From: Megascapheus bottae
Lineage: Eukaryota; Chordata; Mammalia; Rodentia; Geomyidae
DNA: 64,000 nucleotides
Assembly: GCA_024803745.1 (NCBI GenBank)
Contig: JANJXV010000004.1
Span: forward strand, 44,394,858-44,458,857
Reading direction: 5' to 3'
The first letter of the stretch is position 1. Each line of letters starts with the position of its first letter. The translations under genes were made by a program, and so were the position numbers. Under the pieces are notes generated by a model, which worked only from the letters and a program-made list of their open reading frames with translations, was not told the origin of the DNA and searched no databases. Shown in pieces: positions 10,452 through 21,912 of this stretch.

Positions 10452-11620
10452 ATATGAGATCTCTTCACTTTGTTTATTGTCAGGGCTTACATCGTAAGAA
10501 GCAATCTGTCTCTTTGTAAAAGGAAGCATGATGAGTAAAGCCTTGGTCTTGATTCAATGTACAGGAGTCACAAAATTTAAATGATCAATTCTTAAACAAG
10601 GGGCTTTATATTTTTCCTTTCTTACAAGACCATAAAAGTCATTTAGGTCTTTCTGTTTATGAAGATGAAGAGTTAAGTCCATATGTACTGCATATTTTTT
10701 TGGACATTTTTGAGATCTCTAACCAACTCACATAAGTTTTACACAACTGAGTCAAAACCTTATCCCAAATACTTGAGGAAAATTTTTCTTCTGTTTCACA
10801 TTTTAACAATACTGTTATCAGATTAAATTTTAGAGCACAAAAATCTTTCCTGCAATGTGAGCTATAAAATTCCTTGTAGAATTGTATATTTTAAAGCCAA
10901 GTAATAATTGAATCCCCACAGACAAACACTATCACTTAGCAGCCTGCACAACAGGAAAGACTAAAAGCTTTTAATTAGACTTTTACTCAATAGGGGAGGA
11001 AAAATAATTTAAAAGACTGAGGGCTAACGCTGAATTGTTAGTTTTAACTTTGAACACAATGAAGAAACAATTTGACTAAATTAGTTTAGCTGTGTATTCA
11101 TTAGCCTTTAATAGAAATGTGAATGCAAACTGACTCTATGTTATTGTACTTAGAACCAGTTTTTTAATTAGTGATTGGCAAAATGTTTATCTAGTTTGTT
11201 GTTGGAATGCTGAACCATTTACACAACAGGACTGTTGTAAACCTTTATGTAATCTTAATTGGATCTTTCAGAAAAACAAGATTTCATGTATATAAAATCC
11301 CAAACTATAGCAATAAAGTTAGATAATATTTTATAGAATCTGGCACTTAGAGGAAAAAAGTTGTGTTATGTGGCTCAATGAAGCAGAAAAATGGTTGACA
11401 TCTTTTTAAAAGTTAGTTAACTTGATGCTCAGTTGAACTTGAGCCAGCATTGGTTATCTCTAGCTTTAAAGCTAGATAGCTATGAGTTCCATGTGATAAG
11501 GGCATTATCACTAATCTTTTGAAATCACTTGCCTCTTTAAGTTTCCTAACCTCTAAAATGGGAGTATTATAACAGAACTATTTATTAAAGCCCGGTCACA
11601 GACACTCTGTGCCTGGTACC
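10452..11620. other. Unassigned low-copy-looking DNA
   Basis: About 1.2 kb with no SINE, L1 or LTR landmark and no credible coding frame. Possibly unique sequence, or too old to classify by eye. Confidence 0.5.
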
Positions 11621-11624
11621 TATT

Positions 11625-12003
11625 ATCAGCACATGATCATTACATTATCTCAGCATCACATCTCAACATTATCATCACCACTGTATTATCATCACCTTGT
11701 CATCCTATCATCATTATCATATCATTATAATGATTATGTCATTATCATTGTATCATCATCCTTATCACCAAATCATCATGCTATCATATCATCATTATGA
11801 TTATTATTATCATCACACCAAATCATCATCATCACACATCATTACACCATGATCACATGGTCATCACCATATCATCAGCATGCTATCATATCATCAGTAT
11901 CATCATCACATAATCATCATCACATCATCATAACACTATATCATCACATCATCGTCATTACATTATCAGTATTATGCCATCACATATCACATTCTCATCC
12001 ATC
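11625..12003. repeat. Degenerate ATC/CAT-rich tract
   Basis: Nearly 380 bp of imperfect (ATC)n/(CAT)n with embedded 'atcatatcatc' and 'atcatcatcac' variants. The short open frame within it is only repeat translation (His/Ser/Ile-rich). Confidence 0.9.
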
Positions 12004-12530
12004 ATTACATGTTCTTTACTTTTAATACCTTTACTGCTTTTAAAATAGTATTAATCACATGTGTAATTCAAATTTATACAAGAATAAAAATTTTAAAGGA
12101 GATTTCACAAATAATGTGGCATATTAGATTTGTTGTTTAGTAGTTTACTATGTCAAACTCCTGTTATGTATTTATATGATAGTAATTTTTCCTGAATAAT
12201 ATTTTGGATTAATATATATATATATAAATAAAGGCTCTTTATCTTTTGTAATGTTTACAGGGATATACCATGATTAAATTAAGTACTGTATTAATTACCA
12301 TTGAAACATTAGATTATTCCATCCTTTTTTGATGGTAAATATACCAAAGTAAATTTCCTTCTTCATAAAGTATTTGCACTTGTGTAAGTACAGTGGCACA
12401 ATAGCCTTCAACCACTAGATTCTATGATAATCGGCTTGTTTAGGATTGTTTTCTAAAAACATTTTTAGCTAGTTGTGTTTATATTGTAATTTTATTGAAA
12501 TTCTAATGGCTTCTTTATACCCCATTTTTG
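12004..12530. other. Unassigned AT-rich DNA
   Basis: No gene seen. Contains a short (TA)n at about 12212-12226. Confidence 0.5.
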
Positions 12531-12534
12531 TTAG

Positions 12535-12710
12535 CACCGATTAATTATACATGAGGTTTTCATTTTGACATGTCTATATATGAATACCGTGTCCCTTGAT
12601 CAGACTCCCCTTATGCACCATTTTCCCTCTTATTATAATCTCTGAGTTCTTAATTTCCCTGACATACTTATTTTTTCCTTTTCTCACTCATTTATTCAAT
12701 TGGCTAATGC
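12535..12710 (-). mobile_element. Probable L1 UTR fragment
   Basis: The pattern 'catgaggttttcattttgacatgtctatatatgaatac ... cttgatcagactcccc' resembles the complement of a rodent L1 3' region. Not firm. Confidence 0.45.
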
Positions 12711-13081
12711 TATCTGTTTTATTGTATGATAGTAATGTTATTATTATATTTACTAAATCAGCTCTTGTATTTTTCATTTAATTATGGTATGGTGCTTTGC
12801 CCATTTTGTGTTGCCAGTTAGCTCTTTTTCTACTATCACTTCACAATAACTTATTGCTTTCTATGTATATATTATTCCTCTTATTACAATTTTAGCTACA
12901 CAGAATTAACTCTTCTACATGTTATTACTATTATTACGTGCCAGTTATTTTGCAGCTGTTATTTTCTAGATATTTGAAATTTTTGACTGGGAATTCCTTC
13001 ACTAACAAGTTTTTCTGGTTTATCATTTTCAGGTGATGTATTTTTTTCTGGTGACAGAATAGACATAGAATATTGTGTTCA

Positions 13082-13083
<2 letters not shown>

Positions 13084-13139
<56 letters not shown>
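13084..13139. repeat. (TG)n microsatellite
   Basis: About 28 TG units, abutting the 3' end of a minus-strand type B SINE. Confidence 0.97.
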
Positions 13140-13142
<3 letters not shown>

Positions 13143-13363
13143 GGTCTAGGGGCTTGAATTCAGAACCTGGAAACAGTTTCTGAGCTTTTCTGCTCAAGGC
13201 TAGTGTTCTACTACTTCAGCCAGAACTTTACTTCCAGCCACTTGCTGGACTATTTGTAGCTGAGTTTCAGGGATTTTCCTGTATGGACTGACTTCAAACA
13301 CAGATCCTCAGATTTCAGCTTCCTAATAGCCTGAATCACAAGGTGGAGCGACCAATACCCGAC
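13140..13363 (-). mobile_element. SINE type B, minus strand
   Basis: Right arm complement (ttgaattcagaacctgg ... tgctcaaggctagtgttctac), linker, then B1-like arm complement ending in 'ctgaatcacaaggtggagcgaccaataccc'. The (TG)n takes the place of an A-tail. Confidence 0.88.
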
Positions 13364-13446
13364 TATCTTTACTCTTTTTATATTTCTATTTTATTTAGTT
13401 TTGTTGTATCAAAACTGTGTCATATTAAGTATTATAAGCACCTTTT

Positions 13447-13684
13447 TAACTTTTTTTTTTTCTGTTCATGGGGCTTGAACTCTGGGCCTGGGCGCTGTCC
13501 CTGAGTTCTTTAGCTCAAGGCTACCGCTCTGCTCCTTGAGCCACAGCCCCACTTCCCATTTTCTAGTGATTAATTGGAGATCAGAATCTCATGTCTTTAG
13601 TGCTCCAGCTGGCTTTGAACCCTGATCCTCAGATCTCAGCCTCCTGAGTAGCTAAGATTACAGGTATAAGCCACTATGCCCGGC
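13447..13684 (-). mobile_element. SINE type B, minus strand, with TSD
   Basis: Starts with the poly-T complement of an A-tail, then a well-preserved right arm and B1-like left arm (cctcctgagtagctaagattacaggtataagccactatgcccggc). Target duplications at 13432-13446 and 13685-13699 match at 14 of 15 positions. Confidence 0.95.
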
Positions 13685-13699
13685 TTATAAACACCTTTT

Positions 13700-14049
13700 G
13701 AAAAGGTATGTGCTCTATTTTCTTTGAACAGTTTGCTATTAATAGATTAATATATACTCAAATACTTCTAGCTCACTAGTATTTTATTTTTCTGTACCTA
13801 TGCTTACTTTTCATCCTTTAACTTTTTTTTAAATTTTCTGGAATAAGTAAGTTCAACAATATTATTTTGCCCTGTATTTTGAGACTGATGTCTGGCAATT
13901 AGTTATACATGATTATCAAATCTTTTCTTTTGGTTTTCATCACAATAAAGTTACTTTCTCTCTCTGAAGCTTCTGTATTATACATTCACTCATATTAAGA
14001 TAGTACATTAGCATACTTATTCTTTGCTTGAACTTTTCTGGAATGTTCA
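13700..14049. other. Unassigned AT-rich DNA
   Basis: No gene recognised. Some phrases resemble eroded L1, but orientation is unclear. Confidence 0.4.
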
Positions 14050-14520
14050 GGTCAGTGGTAATCAAGAAGGAATAAACTAACAAATGGCAAATTTTCATAG
14101 ATGTTAATTTTACAGTGTAAGATCAGAGAAACAGATTTAATATAAAACTGGAGGAATGAAAATAATAAATAAATACATAAAGTAATTCACAGAATAAAAT
14201 ATTCAGTGTTGGATGCACATCAACTAATTTAAAATATAGTAGTACTGGCAATACAATAGCAAAATGCATGCTCCTTAAAAAATATAAATGTTGCTGGAAA
14301 AACATGGTGATCATATAAAAAGCAACAACCTTATCCTACATTTTAAAGCCCATACAAAAATCAATTAAAGTCAAGTAAAATAGCACTAAATGCAAAAGGT
14401 AAACATTTTAAAATATGGGAGAGTTAAAGAAGAGAATCTCTGCAATCTTAGAATATGAAAATATTCCTTGATCACCCATAAAATTGATAAATTAATATTT
14501 CAATCCATTTCCTGCACTAG
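14050..14520 (+). mobile_element. Ancient L1 ORF2 remnant
   Basis: Landmarks for the post-RT region, such as 'gttgctggaaaaacatggtgatcatat' near 14290 and 'acaaaaatcaattaaagtcaag' near 14355. Continues at 15170 beyond an LTR/L1 insertion. Confidence 0.65.
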
Positions 14521-14534
14521 TAACTATGCATGAT

Positions 14535-15165
14535 AAACAGCAATTTTATAAAGAAAAGGTTCATTCAGCTCACAGTTCTGGAGGCTGGGAAATTCATGAT
14601 TAAGACAGACTTCTGAATCTCTTCTATTTCAGTTAACTCAAATGGTAAAATTTCTTTCAAAGCCTAACTCAGGTTCCATCAAAATAAATACCAGGAAATG
14701 AGTATTTAAAATGGAAGGATTGAAGGAAAGAAGTAGATGAATGAAGAGAGAAACAGGGCGAGAATCCAGTCATGAAATTCAATGCATTTTCTACAAAATT
14801 AAGAATGTTGAGGGAAGAGGTGAGTGGGGGGGAGCAGAACAACGAAGGTTTAAAGGGTTGAAATTGATCAGGATGCACTGCGTTCACAAGTTGCCTTTTG
14901 AATAGCATCTGTTTATACAACTACTTAAAGATAATTTTAAAAATTGGAAAAAAATAAGTACAAGCCCTGTCTGGAAAGGTGTTTCTTACTGGTCAGGACT
15001 TTTTGAAAGGACATAGTAAGAAGAATGAATGTTCTTTGTTCAAGCCTGTCAATTTCTTCTAGAGTTAACTAAATTAGGATCACATTCTAATGATCACATT
15101 TAAATTGAGTTATTTCACAAGGGTACCACCTATAAATGTCATAAATAGTTTAATTTTCTGATTTC
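14535..15165 (-). mobile_element. Old MaLR-type LTR, minus strand, split by an L1 3' end
   Basis: The left part 'ataaagaaaaggttcattcagctcacagttctggaggctggg' is the complement of an ERVL-MaLR LTR 3' end. The right part near 15060-15140 resembles the complement of the LTR 5' half. A separate L1 3' end occupies about 14660-14955 between them. No internal viral sequence is seen. Confidence 0.55.
14660..14955 (+). mobile_element. L1 3' UTR fragment (alternative subfamily)
   Basis: Shares 'aaattgatcaggatgcactg' and 'gaatagcatctgtttatacaactacttaaagataat' with the 3' end near 52600-52700. Contains a purine-rich GGGGG tract and ends in an A-rich tail. Confidence 0.7.
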
Positions 15166-15169
15166 CTAA

Positions 15170-16165
15170 TAACTAATAAGGAGTTAACTGTCAAAGAGTT
15201 TTCACAGGGATATTGATTTGGACTTTATCAAAATAAAGCCAACCCAGTAGAAGATACATAAATTTCTAACATACATAAAAATTCAATATTATTAATCATC
15301 AGCAAAAAAATAAGAAAAACTATACTAATCTAAAGCATACTCACCAAAACAGCTATCATTAAAAAGTCCAGCTATATGAATCTTGAGGGAAGATATGGGC
15401 CGAAAACTATAGGTTCATAAAATATGGATGCATGAAAGACAGGTTCACTGCACTAGAAATATAAAATGATTAAACCATTTTAGAAAAGGGTTGGCAATTT
15501 TTCATAAAGTTGGACATGCCATAGCATGTAAATATTCTCTTTTATGCCTTATGCAAGAAGAATGGAAACATATCTCCATATAAAACTTGTTCAAGAATAT
15601 TTATATAGAGGCTGAGGGTATACCCAATAATAGGAGTGAACACCAACTATGTGCAAATTCCCAAGCCCAATCCCAAGACTTGAAAAAACAAAACAAAACA
15701 AAAATACTTAAGTGATTTTATTCTCAATAGTCAAAATACGGGAATAAGCCACATATCCAACATCAGATGAATGAATGAGCTGTTTTAAATACCTATAAGG
15801 AAATAGTCCTCTGTGGGAAAAGCAAAACAAACAAAAACACTTGTTACTTATCTTTGCAAAAATGTAGATCAGTGTCAAAAATAATAATATGCAAAACAAA
15901 CAAATAGACAAATGAAGAATGTAATCAAATGTGATTCCCTTTATATGAAAGCCTAAAAGCAGGGAAATGTAATTTATACTAACAGTTTCATTCAGTGATT
16001 ACGGGGGATAGGATGAGAAGTGGGATTGATAAAGAAGGACATGCAGAAAATATATTTTTTTTTCTCTTTCTTGAGAGTGGTGATTGTTGTTTGCTTAACC
16101 TCATGAAACTGCATTTATGATGGATTTTTTTTTCACAAAAATCATGATGCTGATCAGTTATACCG
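15170..16165 (+). mobile_element. Ancient L1 ORF2 end and 3' UTR
   Basis: Order is preserved: 'cagctatcattaaaaagtcc', 'gaatggaaacatatctccatataaaacttgttcaagaatattta', then 'cctttatatgaaagcc', and finally the UTR phrase 'gtggtgattgttg ... cctcatgaaactgc'. Typical of old mammalian L1M copies. No frame survives. Confidence 0.8.
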
Positions 16166-16181
16166 ATTCATTTTTAGTTTT

Positions 16182-16410
16182 ACTTTTTTTTTGGTCAGTC
16201 GTAGAGCTGGAAATCACTGTCCCTGAGCTTTTTCACTCAAGGCTAAAAGCTCTATCATTTTGAAAACAGTGCCACTTCTGGTTTTCTGGTGGTTAATTGG
16301 AATTAAGGTTCTCATGGACTTTTATGCCGGGGCTGGCTTCCAACTGCCATCCTCACATTTCAGTCGCCTGAGTAGCTAGGATTACGGGTATGAGCCACCG
16401 ACGTATGGCT
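16182..16410 (-). mobile_element. SINE type B, minus strand, diverged
   Basis: T-run, right-arm complement (gagctttttcactcaaggctaaaagctctatc), linker (ggtggttaattggaattaag) and B1-like arm (gcctgagtagctaggattacgggtatgagccacc). No clear target duplication. Confidence 0.9.
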
Positions 16411-16724
16411 TAAAACTGAAATTTTAAGTAAAGTGTTTACCTTGTGCTGGAGTTAGTGATGAATCTCTATGTGAGTGATGGCATCCAATGGCACACTGTT
16501 TGGTAATGGGACGTTTTATAGGCTAGATTCTGTAATTACATTACAGTGTTTTCTATTTGGATGTTTGATTACAATGCACTCTGCTGCTCTTAAATGAGTT
16601 TCATGACTTCCTATTCTCACACATACTCACAATTCTGGATATAAGAGTTCAAAGCATTTAGCAACATAAACCACATGCAGTTCTTTGTTTGTTTTGTTTT
16701 GCGTTCTCTTTCTCTTTCTTGCTT
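16411..16724. other. Unassigned DNA
   Basis: About 310 bp without a recognisable gene or repeat. Confidence 0.45.
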
Positions 16725-16852
16725 TAAATTGTTTGTTGTAATTAATAGAAGGGTTACATTATATTCACCAGATACAAGGTAAATTTCTTAACAATCATTG
16801 CTACCCCTTCTCATGTTTTTGTCCCCATTTCCCTTCCCCACACCCTCCTTGT
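16725..16852 (-). mobile_element. Short L1 3' end, minus strand
   Basis: Contains 'gtaattaatagaagggttacattatattcaccagata' and the pyrimidine-rich complement of the G-tract. Same subfamily as the copy at 6318, truncated after about 125 bp. Confidence 0.88.
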
Positions 16853-17321
16853 TATATATCCCTTACTAACCTCTCTCCTATCTAACCTCTGTAAGGAATG
16901 ACAGAAAACCCAGTTTCTCCAACTGCTTTCATCCAAAAGGCCCTGCTTATTCCTTTGAAAAAAGTATGCTGTTGTACAGCATACTTTTATACTCTGTGTA
17001 TATGTAGGGTTCCTTAATTTAAAATAATTCTTAGCAAAGCCTATGGCTGGCAACATTGTTGATGCAGTTTGTAGCATTGTGTTGCCTATAGCGATGTATC
17101 CAGATATGTAAATATACATTAAATCTGAACATTCAACTTTTCTGCATAAGTGATAAACCATCCAGTTGATAATAGATATTAGATAGATTGATAAATATAG
17201 AAGCAATGTACAAATATCAGATTGAAAATTTCATATAATAATAGATAGTAGAATGCTTCCTACTAAATAGCTTTCAAGGTAACATCAAATCATTATTAGC
17301 CAATAAATGGGTACAACATAT
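16853..17321. other. Unassigned DNA with a perfect hairpin
   Basis: No gene recognised. A 12-bp perfect stem with a 5-base loop lies at 16960-16988. Confidence 0.5.
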
Positions 17322-17334
17322 AAAAAAAGATGTT

Positions 17335-17537
17335 TGGGGTACGGGAGTTTGGCCTAGTGGTAGAGTGCTTGCCTAGTATGCATGAAGACTCAGGTTCGAT
17401 TCTTTGGTACCACATACACAGAAGAAAAAGCTGGAAGTGGTGCTCAGGCTCAAGTGGTAGAGTTCTGGCCTTGAGGAAAGTTCAAGGACAGTGTTTAAGC
17501 CCAGAGTCCAAGCCCCAGGACTGGCAAAAAAAAAAAA
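17335..17537 (+). mobile_element. SINE type A, full length with TSD
   Basis: Both arms present, A box 'tggcctagtgg' and B box 'ggttcgattct' retained. Ends in a long A-run. A 13-bp duplication (aaaaaaagatgtt) at 17322-17334 and 17538-17550 brackets it, though it partly overlaps the A-run. Confidence 0.94.
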
Positions 17538-17555
17538 AAAAAAAGATGTTCGGAC

Positions 17556-17745
17556 TTCTTTTTTTTTTTTTTTTAAATGTTATTGTTGGGGTAATGTACA
17601 GAGGAGTTACAGTACAATCACCAGGTAGTGGGTACATTACTTTTTGAGCAATGTTACCCCTTCCATGTTTTTCTACCTCTTTCCCTCTCCCGCACTTCTT
17701 TACTTTGCTATTCACCTCTTCTGCTGTATTCCATCAATAACTACA
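17556..17745 (-). mobile_element. Old L1 3' end, minus strand
   Basis: T-run then 'tgttattgttggggtaatgtacagaggagttacagtacaatcaccaggtag'. Same diverged subfamily as 25146-25280. Confidence 0.82.
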
Positions 17746-19336
17746 CAAGTCCATTCTTGGAAGACAAATCCTTGAATGACAAGTCTCTGATGGTTGACTT
17801 TTTTCTCTATTCAAATAAGAAATCTAATCCCAATGTTCCTCTTCATGACTGAGAAAAACCAGAGACATGGCAAATGTAAGACTTCACGGAGAAAGTGACA
17901 AACTGCAGGGAAGGATGGATGAACAAAAGAGAACACTAGCCTCAGCAGACATCATAGGTAAGAAATAAACTGAGGAACCTTATAGTTATTCTAGCTTTTA
18001 TATGTAGTTTGAAAGGAGGTGGTGAGAAATAAGACAACAAAGTCAGATTGGGGTCACATTACTGAGGGTTTTTTGGGGAAAAAATATACAATTTAAGATT
18101 TACATGGTAATTAATGAATAGAAATGCTTCTTGACCAAAAGAATGATTGGTCAGCACTGTACTGGTAATATTACAAAGAACAACTGGAGGTTAATGACAT
18201 AATTATATAATCCAAGTGTGTGGAAATTAGAAATTTATATAGAATGAGACCTCAAATCAGAGAAACTATCAGTAGTAAAAAGCACTATTGTTTTATAAGT
18301 GACTACAAAAGATCATAAAGCACTGGTGATTAAACTACAGGACAATCCTTCATTGATTATAAGACATGTGCTGTTTCAAAGACATTAACATTCGAACAAA
18401 TATCCATGTTAGAGCAAAGAAATGCAGTACAATGCTTATAATGAAAAAGATGAAGAGACTAAAAGTTTTGACAGAATTGAATAAATGAATTACTGAAGAT
18501 AAATCAGGAAAAGAAGAACTCAAATGAAGTTGAGATTTGAGGTTTTGTTTATTTTTTTAAGTGCTAGTGTCAAAGACTGAGAAGAAATAAAGGGAAAATG
18601 ATTTCATTTTAGTGGCATAGGAACTTCTGAATGTTGTCAATCAAAGAGTTGGAAATGGAAAATAGAACTTGAAAACAAGGTTATTATTTGAAAATAATTT
18701 GCTTATGGGTAATCACTGAAGCTATGGGAGCACATGAGTTCCTTGAGTAATAGTGAAAGAAGAGATTGTTAATACATAGGAAATTAACTGGAAGAGAAGA
18801 AAGGGAGAAAAAACAACCAAAAGGAGTAGAAGAGCAGTAGAAAAGCATTCATGCTATGATAGATAGCAAAGAAGAAAACTTTTGGTTCTGTTTGAACCAA
18901 AGTTAATTAAATAAAATTGAGACTTCACATGCTGAAGAGTATTCTCAAAGAAACATGGTGAACAGATTTTATGTTCTTTTCATTTCTGGGAATTTTCCAG
19001 CATTTAAGAGGGACACATTTTATTTTTAAAAGCTAGTATATAGGTGTTTAGAATCTGCCTCCCCCAAATTTAAAAGCTAATGCATGCAATTTATCAGTAA
19101 TCTAAACCAAATCTGAAACATAGCTGTCATAATAACTTCTCTCGTTCCCAGAACTGCAGATGGCTATAAGAAATTTCAAAGAGGAAAAAAATGAATGTAG
19201 CATCCAGAAATATAAAAACAAAGAGCAAAACATTTCAGCAAATGAATAAATAAATACTAATATGAATCTTATTACAAGTACTTTCTCACAGCGGATGAGG
19301 ATCCTGATGTATATTCTTCCAAAACCCAAAGCTCTT
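17746..19336. other. Unassigned DNA, about 1.6 kb
   Basis: No credible gene. A 32-bp segment at about 18335-18366 recurs inverted near 21330-21361 (see findings), suggesting an old dispersed repeat. Confidence 0.5.
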
Positions 19337-20100
19337 ATTTTCATATATTTTATTGCAATTAATAGAAGGGTTACAGTATATTCACCAGATAGAAGGTGCA
19401 TTACTTCACAAACATTGGTACCCTTTCTTATGTCTTGGTCCCCATTTCCCTCCCCCCAACCCCTGCCCCTCATCTTGTTTTCCCCCCTTCCCTATTCTAT
19501 TTCAAATAACCAAATAAACATATATACAATATATGAGATAACAAGGTAAAATACTGTGACAATATGAGATAACCAAGGCATAGCAAAAGAGATGAGAGAT
19601 AACATAGTACATTAAGGACAACAATAACTCTTTATATGGCTTTTGTTTCTATGTCCTGGAAGTACTTTCATTTAAGGTCATACTATGGGGCCTTATGCAT
19701 CTAGGTTTTGCTCTATTGTAAATCTCTGCTAGAAGAACCCACATTTTCTACTGATTATTTGGGTCTGGCTTACTTCACTTAATATGATTCTTTTCAAGTC
19801 TTTCCATTTCCTTACAAATGGGGCGATGTCCTTCTTTCTGACAGCAGCATAGAATTCCATTGTATAAAAATACTGCATCTTGTTGATCCACTCATCAATT
19901 GACGGGCATCTGGGTTGGTTCCATATCTTCGCTATGGTAAACAGTGCTCCAATGAACATCGTTGTGCTAGTGGATTTAGTCTGTCCTTGTTTCTGGACCA
20001 TGGGGTAAATGCTGTGTAGTGGAATTGCTGGGTCATAGGGGAGCTCTATGTTTAGTCTTTTGAGGAACCGCCATACTGCTTTCCATAGTGGCAAAACCAT
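19337..20100 (-). mobile_element. 5'-truncated L1, minus strand, ORF2 C-terminus to tail
   Basis: Best-preserved L1 tail here. It holds the 3' UTR (19350-19730) and a contiguous ORF2 C-terminal frame. An 8-bp duplication (aagctctt) at 19329-19336 and 20101-20108 is the likely target site, within a longer imperfect match. It lies among the younger L1s by sequence preservation. Confidence 0.92.
19729..20100 (-). pseudogene. L1 ORF2 C-terminal fragment, frame open
   Basis: A 123-codon open frame equals the last part of L1 ORF2p: PLWKAVWRFLKRLNIELPY, AIPLHSIYPMVQKQGQ, MFIGALFTIAKIWNQPRC and WINKMQYFYTMEFYAAVRKK. Endonuclease and reverse transcriptase domains are absent because the insertion is 5'-truncated. 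The Met chosen by a frame caller is internal, so this is not an expressed gene. Confidence 0.9.
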
Positions 20101-20108
20101 AAGCTCTT

Positions 20109-20286
20109 CCAGTCACATCTTCTCATTTGGAGCATATTTTCTTTTTTTTTTTTTGTTTGAACATTTTAGATATATTACAACATACATGAACTTCAAGAAT
20201 GCGATAAGTGAAGGAATGCAGAAATAAACAACTGCACATTGTATAATTCTCTGCAAGTGATATTTCCAGAAAAGGAAAGCTGATAG
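20109..20286. other. Short unassigned segment with T-run
   Basis: Contains a T-run near 20144-20154 and no recognisable gene. Confidence 0.4.
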
Positions 20287-20292
20287 AAACAC

Positions 20293-20590
20293 TGTTGGGA
20301 GCCAGAGTGGAATCAAACTGTACCTTGATTTGCATCAGACAACGGCTTTATTGCCTTATTGTTTTCTGGCCTTATTCTGTTTAAATGACCTGAGATTTAC
20401 CATATGAATGTAACACCTGGAAGTTCCCTGGGTTTCAAGAAGGGAGATGAGCCTGGAGTTGAAAAACGAGGCTGCAGTTTTTACCTGGGCTGCAGACCTC
20501 CCGGACCCGATGTGTTTGTCTCTCTGCTATTTTTTCCAGTCCCTGCCCCCTATTTCAGGAACCCCAATTTGCTGCAGGTAGGCCCCGGCA
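20293..20590. mobile_element. Solo LTR, probably class II (ERVK/IAP-like)
   Basis: A 298-bp unit that begins TGTTGGGAGCC and ends GGCA, flanked by a perfect 6-bp duplication (aaacac) at 20287-20292 and 20591-20596. Six-bp duplications and a TGTTGGGAGCC start are typical of class II rodent ERVs. Orientation is uncertain. On the minus strand an AATAAA lies about 60 bp from the end, also a normal LTR layout. No gag/pol/env is attached. Confidence 0.8.
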
Positions 20591-20649
20591 AAACACAGAG
20601 CTATAGGCAGATCTGTGGTTCTCTGGGATTGGGGAAGGGATCAAATATT

Positions 20650-20795
20650 GGCTGAAAGTAGCATGGGGTGACTTGGGATGATAGGAATGCTTTTAAAACT
20701 TGACTGTATTAGTATTGCATATGTGTATAAATGTACTATAACCTACTGACTTGCATTCTTGAAATAGAAAAGTTTTAAAAGTATCTGTTAAGCCT
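20650..20795 (+). mobile_element. Possible ancient L1 3' UTR fragment
   Basis: 'ggtgacttgggatgataggaatgc ... gactgtattag' resembles an old L1M UTR. Weak. Confidence 0.35.
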
Positions 20796-20811
20796 GAAAA
20801 AATCTGCTAAT

Positions 20812-20898
20812 TAGAGCTGGATGAAGCATAGCAGAACAATTGTGAGTTTGACAATACACTGGACTATATAGTGGGATGCCATCTCAATAAATTAAAAA
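20812..20898 (+). mobile_element. B1-like SINE 3' part
   Basis: 'gtgagtttgacaatacactggactatatagtgggatgccatctcaataaatt' follows the canonical B1 3' order (gagttt ... ctacatagtgagac ... tctcaa). Diverged. Confidence 0.65.
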
Positions 20899-21714
20899 AA
20901 AGTTCCCACATCATGGGCAGTAGATATGGAGCAAGCTTGTTCTTGTAATGATGATGCTTGAGGATGAATGATAGATAATGAGGGTTCATATGGAGCATAT
21001 TTTCATTAAAAGGAAGCACTTCTTCCCGGGCCCTGATCCTCAACCTACCTGTGCCATTTCCAGTAAAGACTGAGGCTTCTATGTGATCATAAATGTGTAG
21101 ATCTCTCCCTATGCCAGCTTTTTCCAATTCCTACTGTACTTTCCAATGGAATTATAACCCATCATTTTGGTACATCTATTGTTGGAGATGGTGTTTTTAC
21201 TTTTCAGGAAATTATAAAGTTATACTTATCTCCAAAGAAACAAAACTCTTTATTCAAATAGAGTATAACTGAACATTTCTAAACTGAAAATTTCAAGAAG
21301 ATGGGCCTTAGGATCATAAGATGATTATCTTACAATCAGTGAAGGATTGTCCTATAGTTTAACACTGAAGCTGGGCTGTAACACCAGGAAAAGTTTAAAG
21401 GGTTAGAAGGCTGCATGCTTGGTACTCAGAAGACTGAGAACTGGACCTTGAAAAGATTGGAACAGAAAAAAGCAAGATGGACGTCTAAGTTATATTTAAG
21501 GTGCAGTCTTAGCCCCCCCTTCCAAAAATGGGTCAGGTGTCATCATGCACACAAACTCTGTTTAATGTCAATGGTTGTAAAAGCAAAGTAGATCGATGTA
21601 TTTTTTACTGAATGTATTTATTGTAACCTTCCTTGTAATAAACTAAACAATTAGGTTTGCTAATGAGAATCTGGTGTTCAAGAGCCAGTGAGCCTTGTAC
21701 CCCCTGCTCCTCAC
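20899..21714. other. Unassigned DNA
   Basis: No gene recognised. Includes the second, inverted copy of the 32-bp dispersed segment near 21330. Confidence 0.5.
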
Positions 21715-21719
21715 TTGCC

Positions 21720-21912
21720 ATCTCCCTCCCTCCCTCCCCCTCTCTCTCTGTCTCTCTCTCTATCTCTGCCTCTCTGTCTCTGTCTCTCTCTGTATCTCTG
21801 TCTGTCTCTGTCTCTCTGTCTGTCTCTGTCTCTCTGTCTCTCTGTCTCTGTCTCTGTCTCTCTCTGTCTCTCTCTCTCTCTCTCTCTCCCTGTCTCTCCC
21901 CCTGTCTCTCTT
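21720..21912. repeat. CT/CTGT-rich simple repeat, ~190 bp
   Basis: A (TC)n tract mixed with CTGT and CTCTGT units after (CCCT)n. Every reading frame through it is open but has biased composition (Ser/Leu or Arg/Glu-rich). These frames are not genes. Confidence 0.97.

Noticed and set aside
19729..20100. Candidate expressed protein of 123 codons
   Set aside because: It is the C-terminal tail of a 5'-truncated L1 ORF2 with an internal Met, so not an independent gene.
20404..20655. 83-codon frame
   Set aside because: Lies mostly within the solo LTR and runs past its end. No protein similarity recognised.
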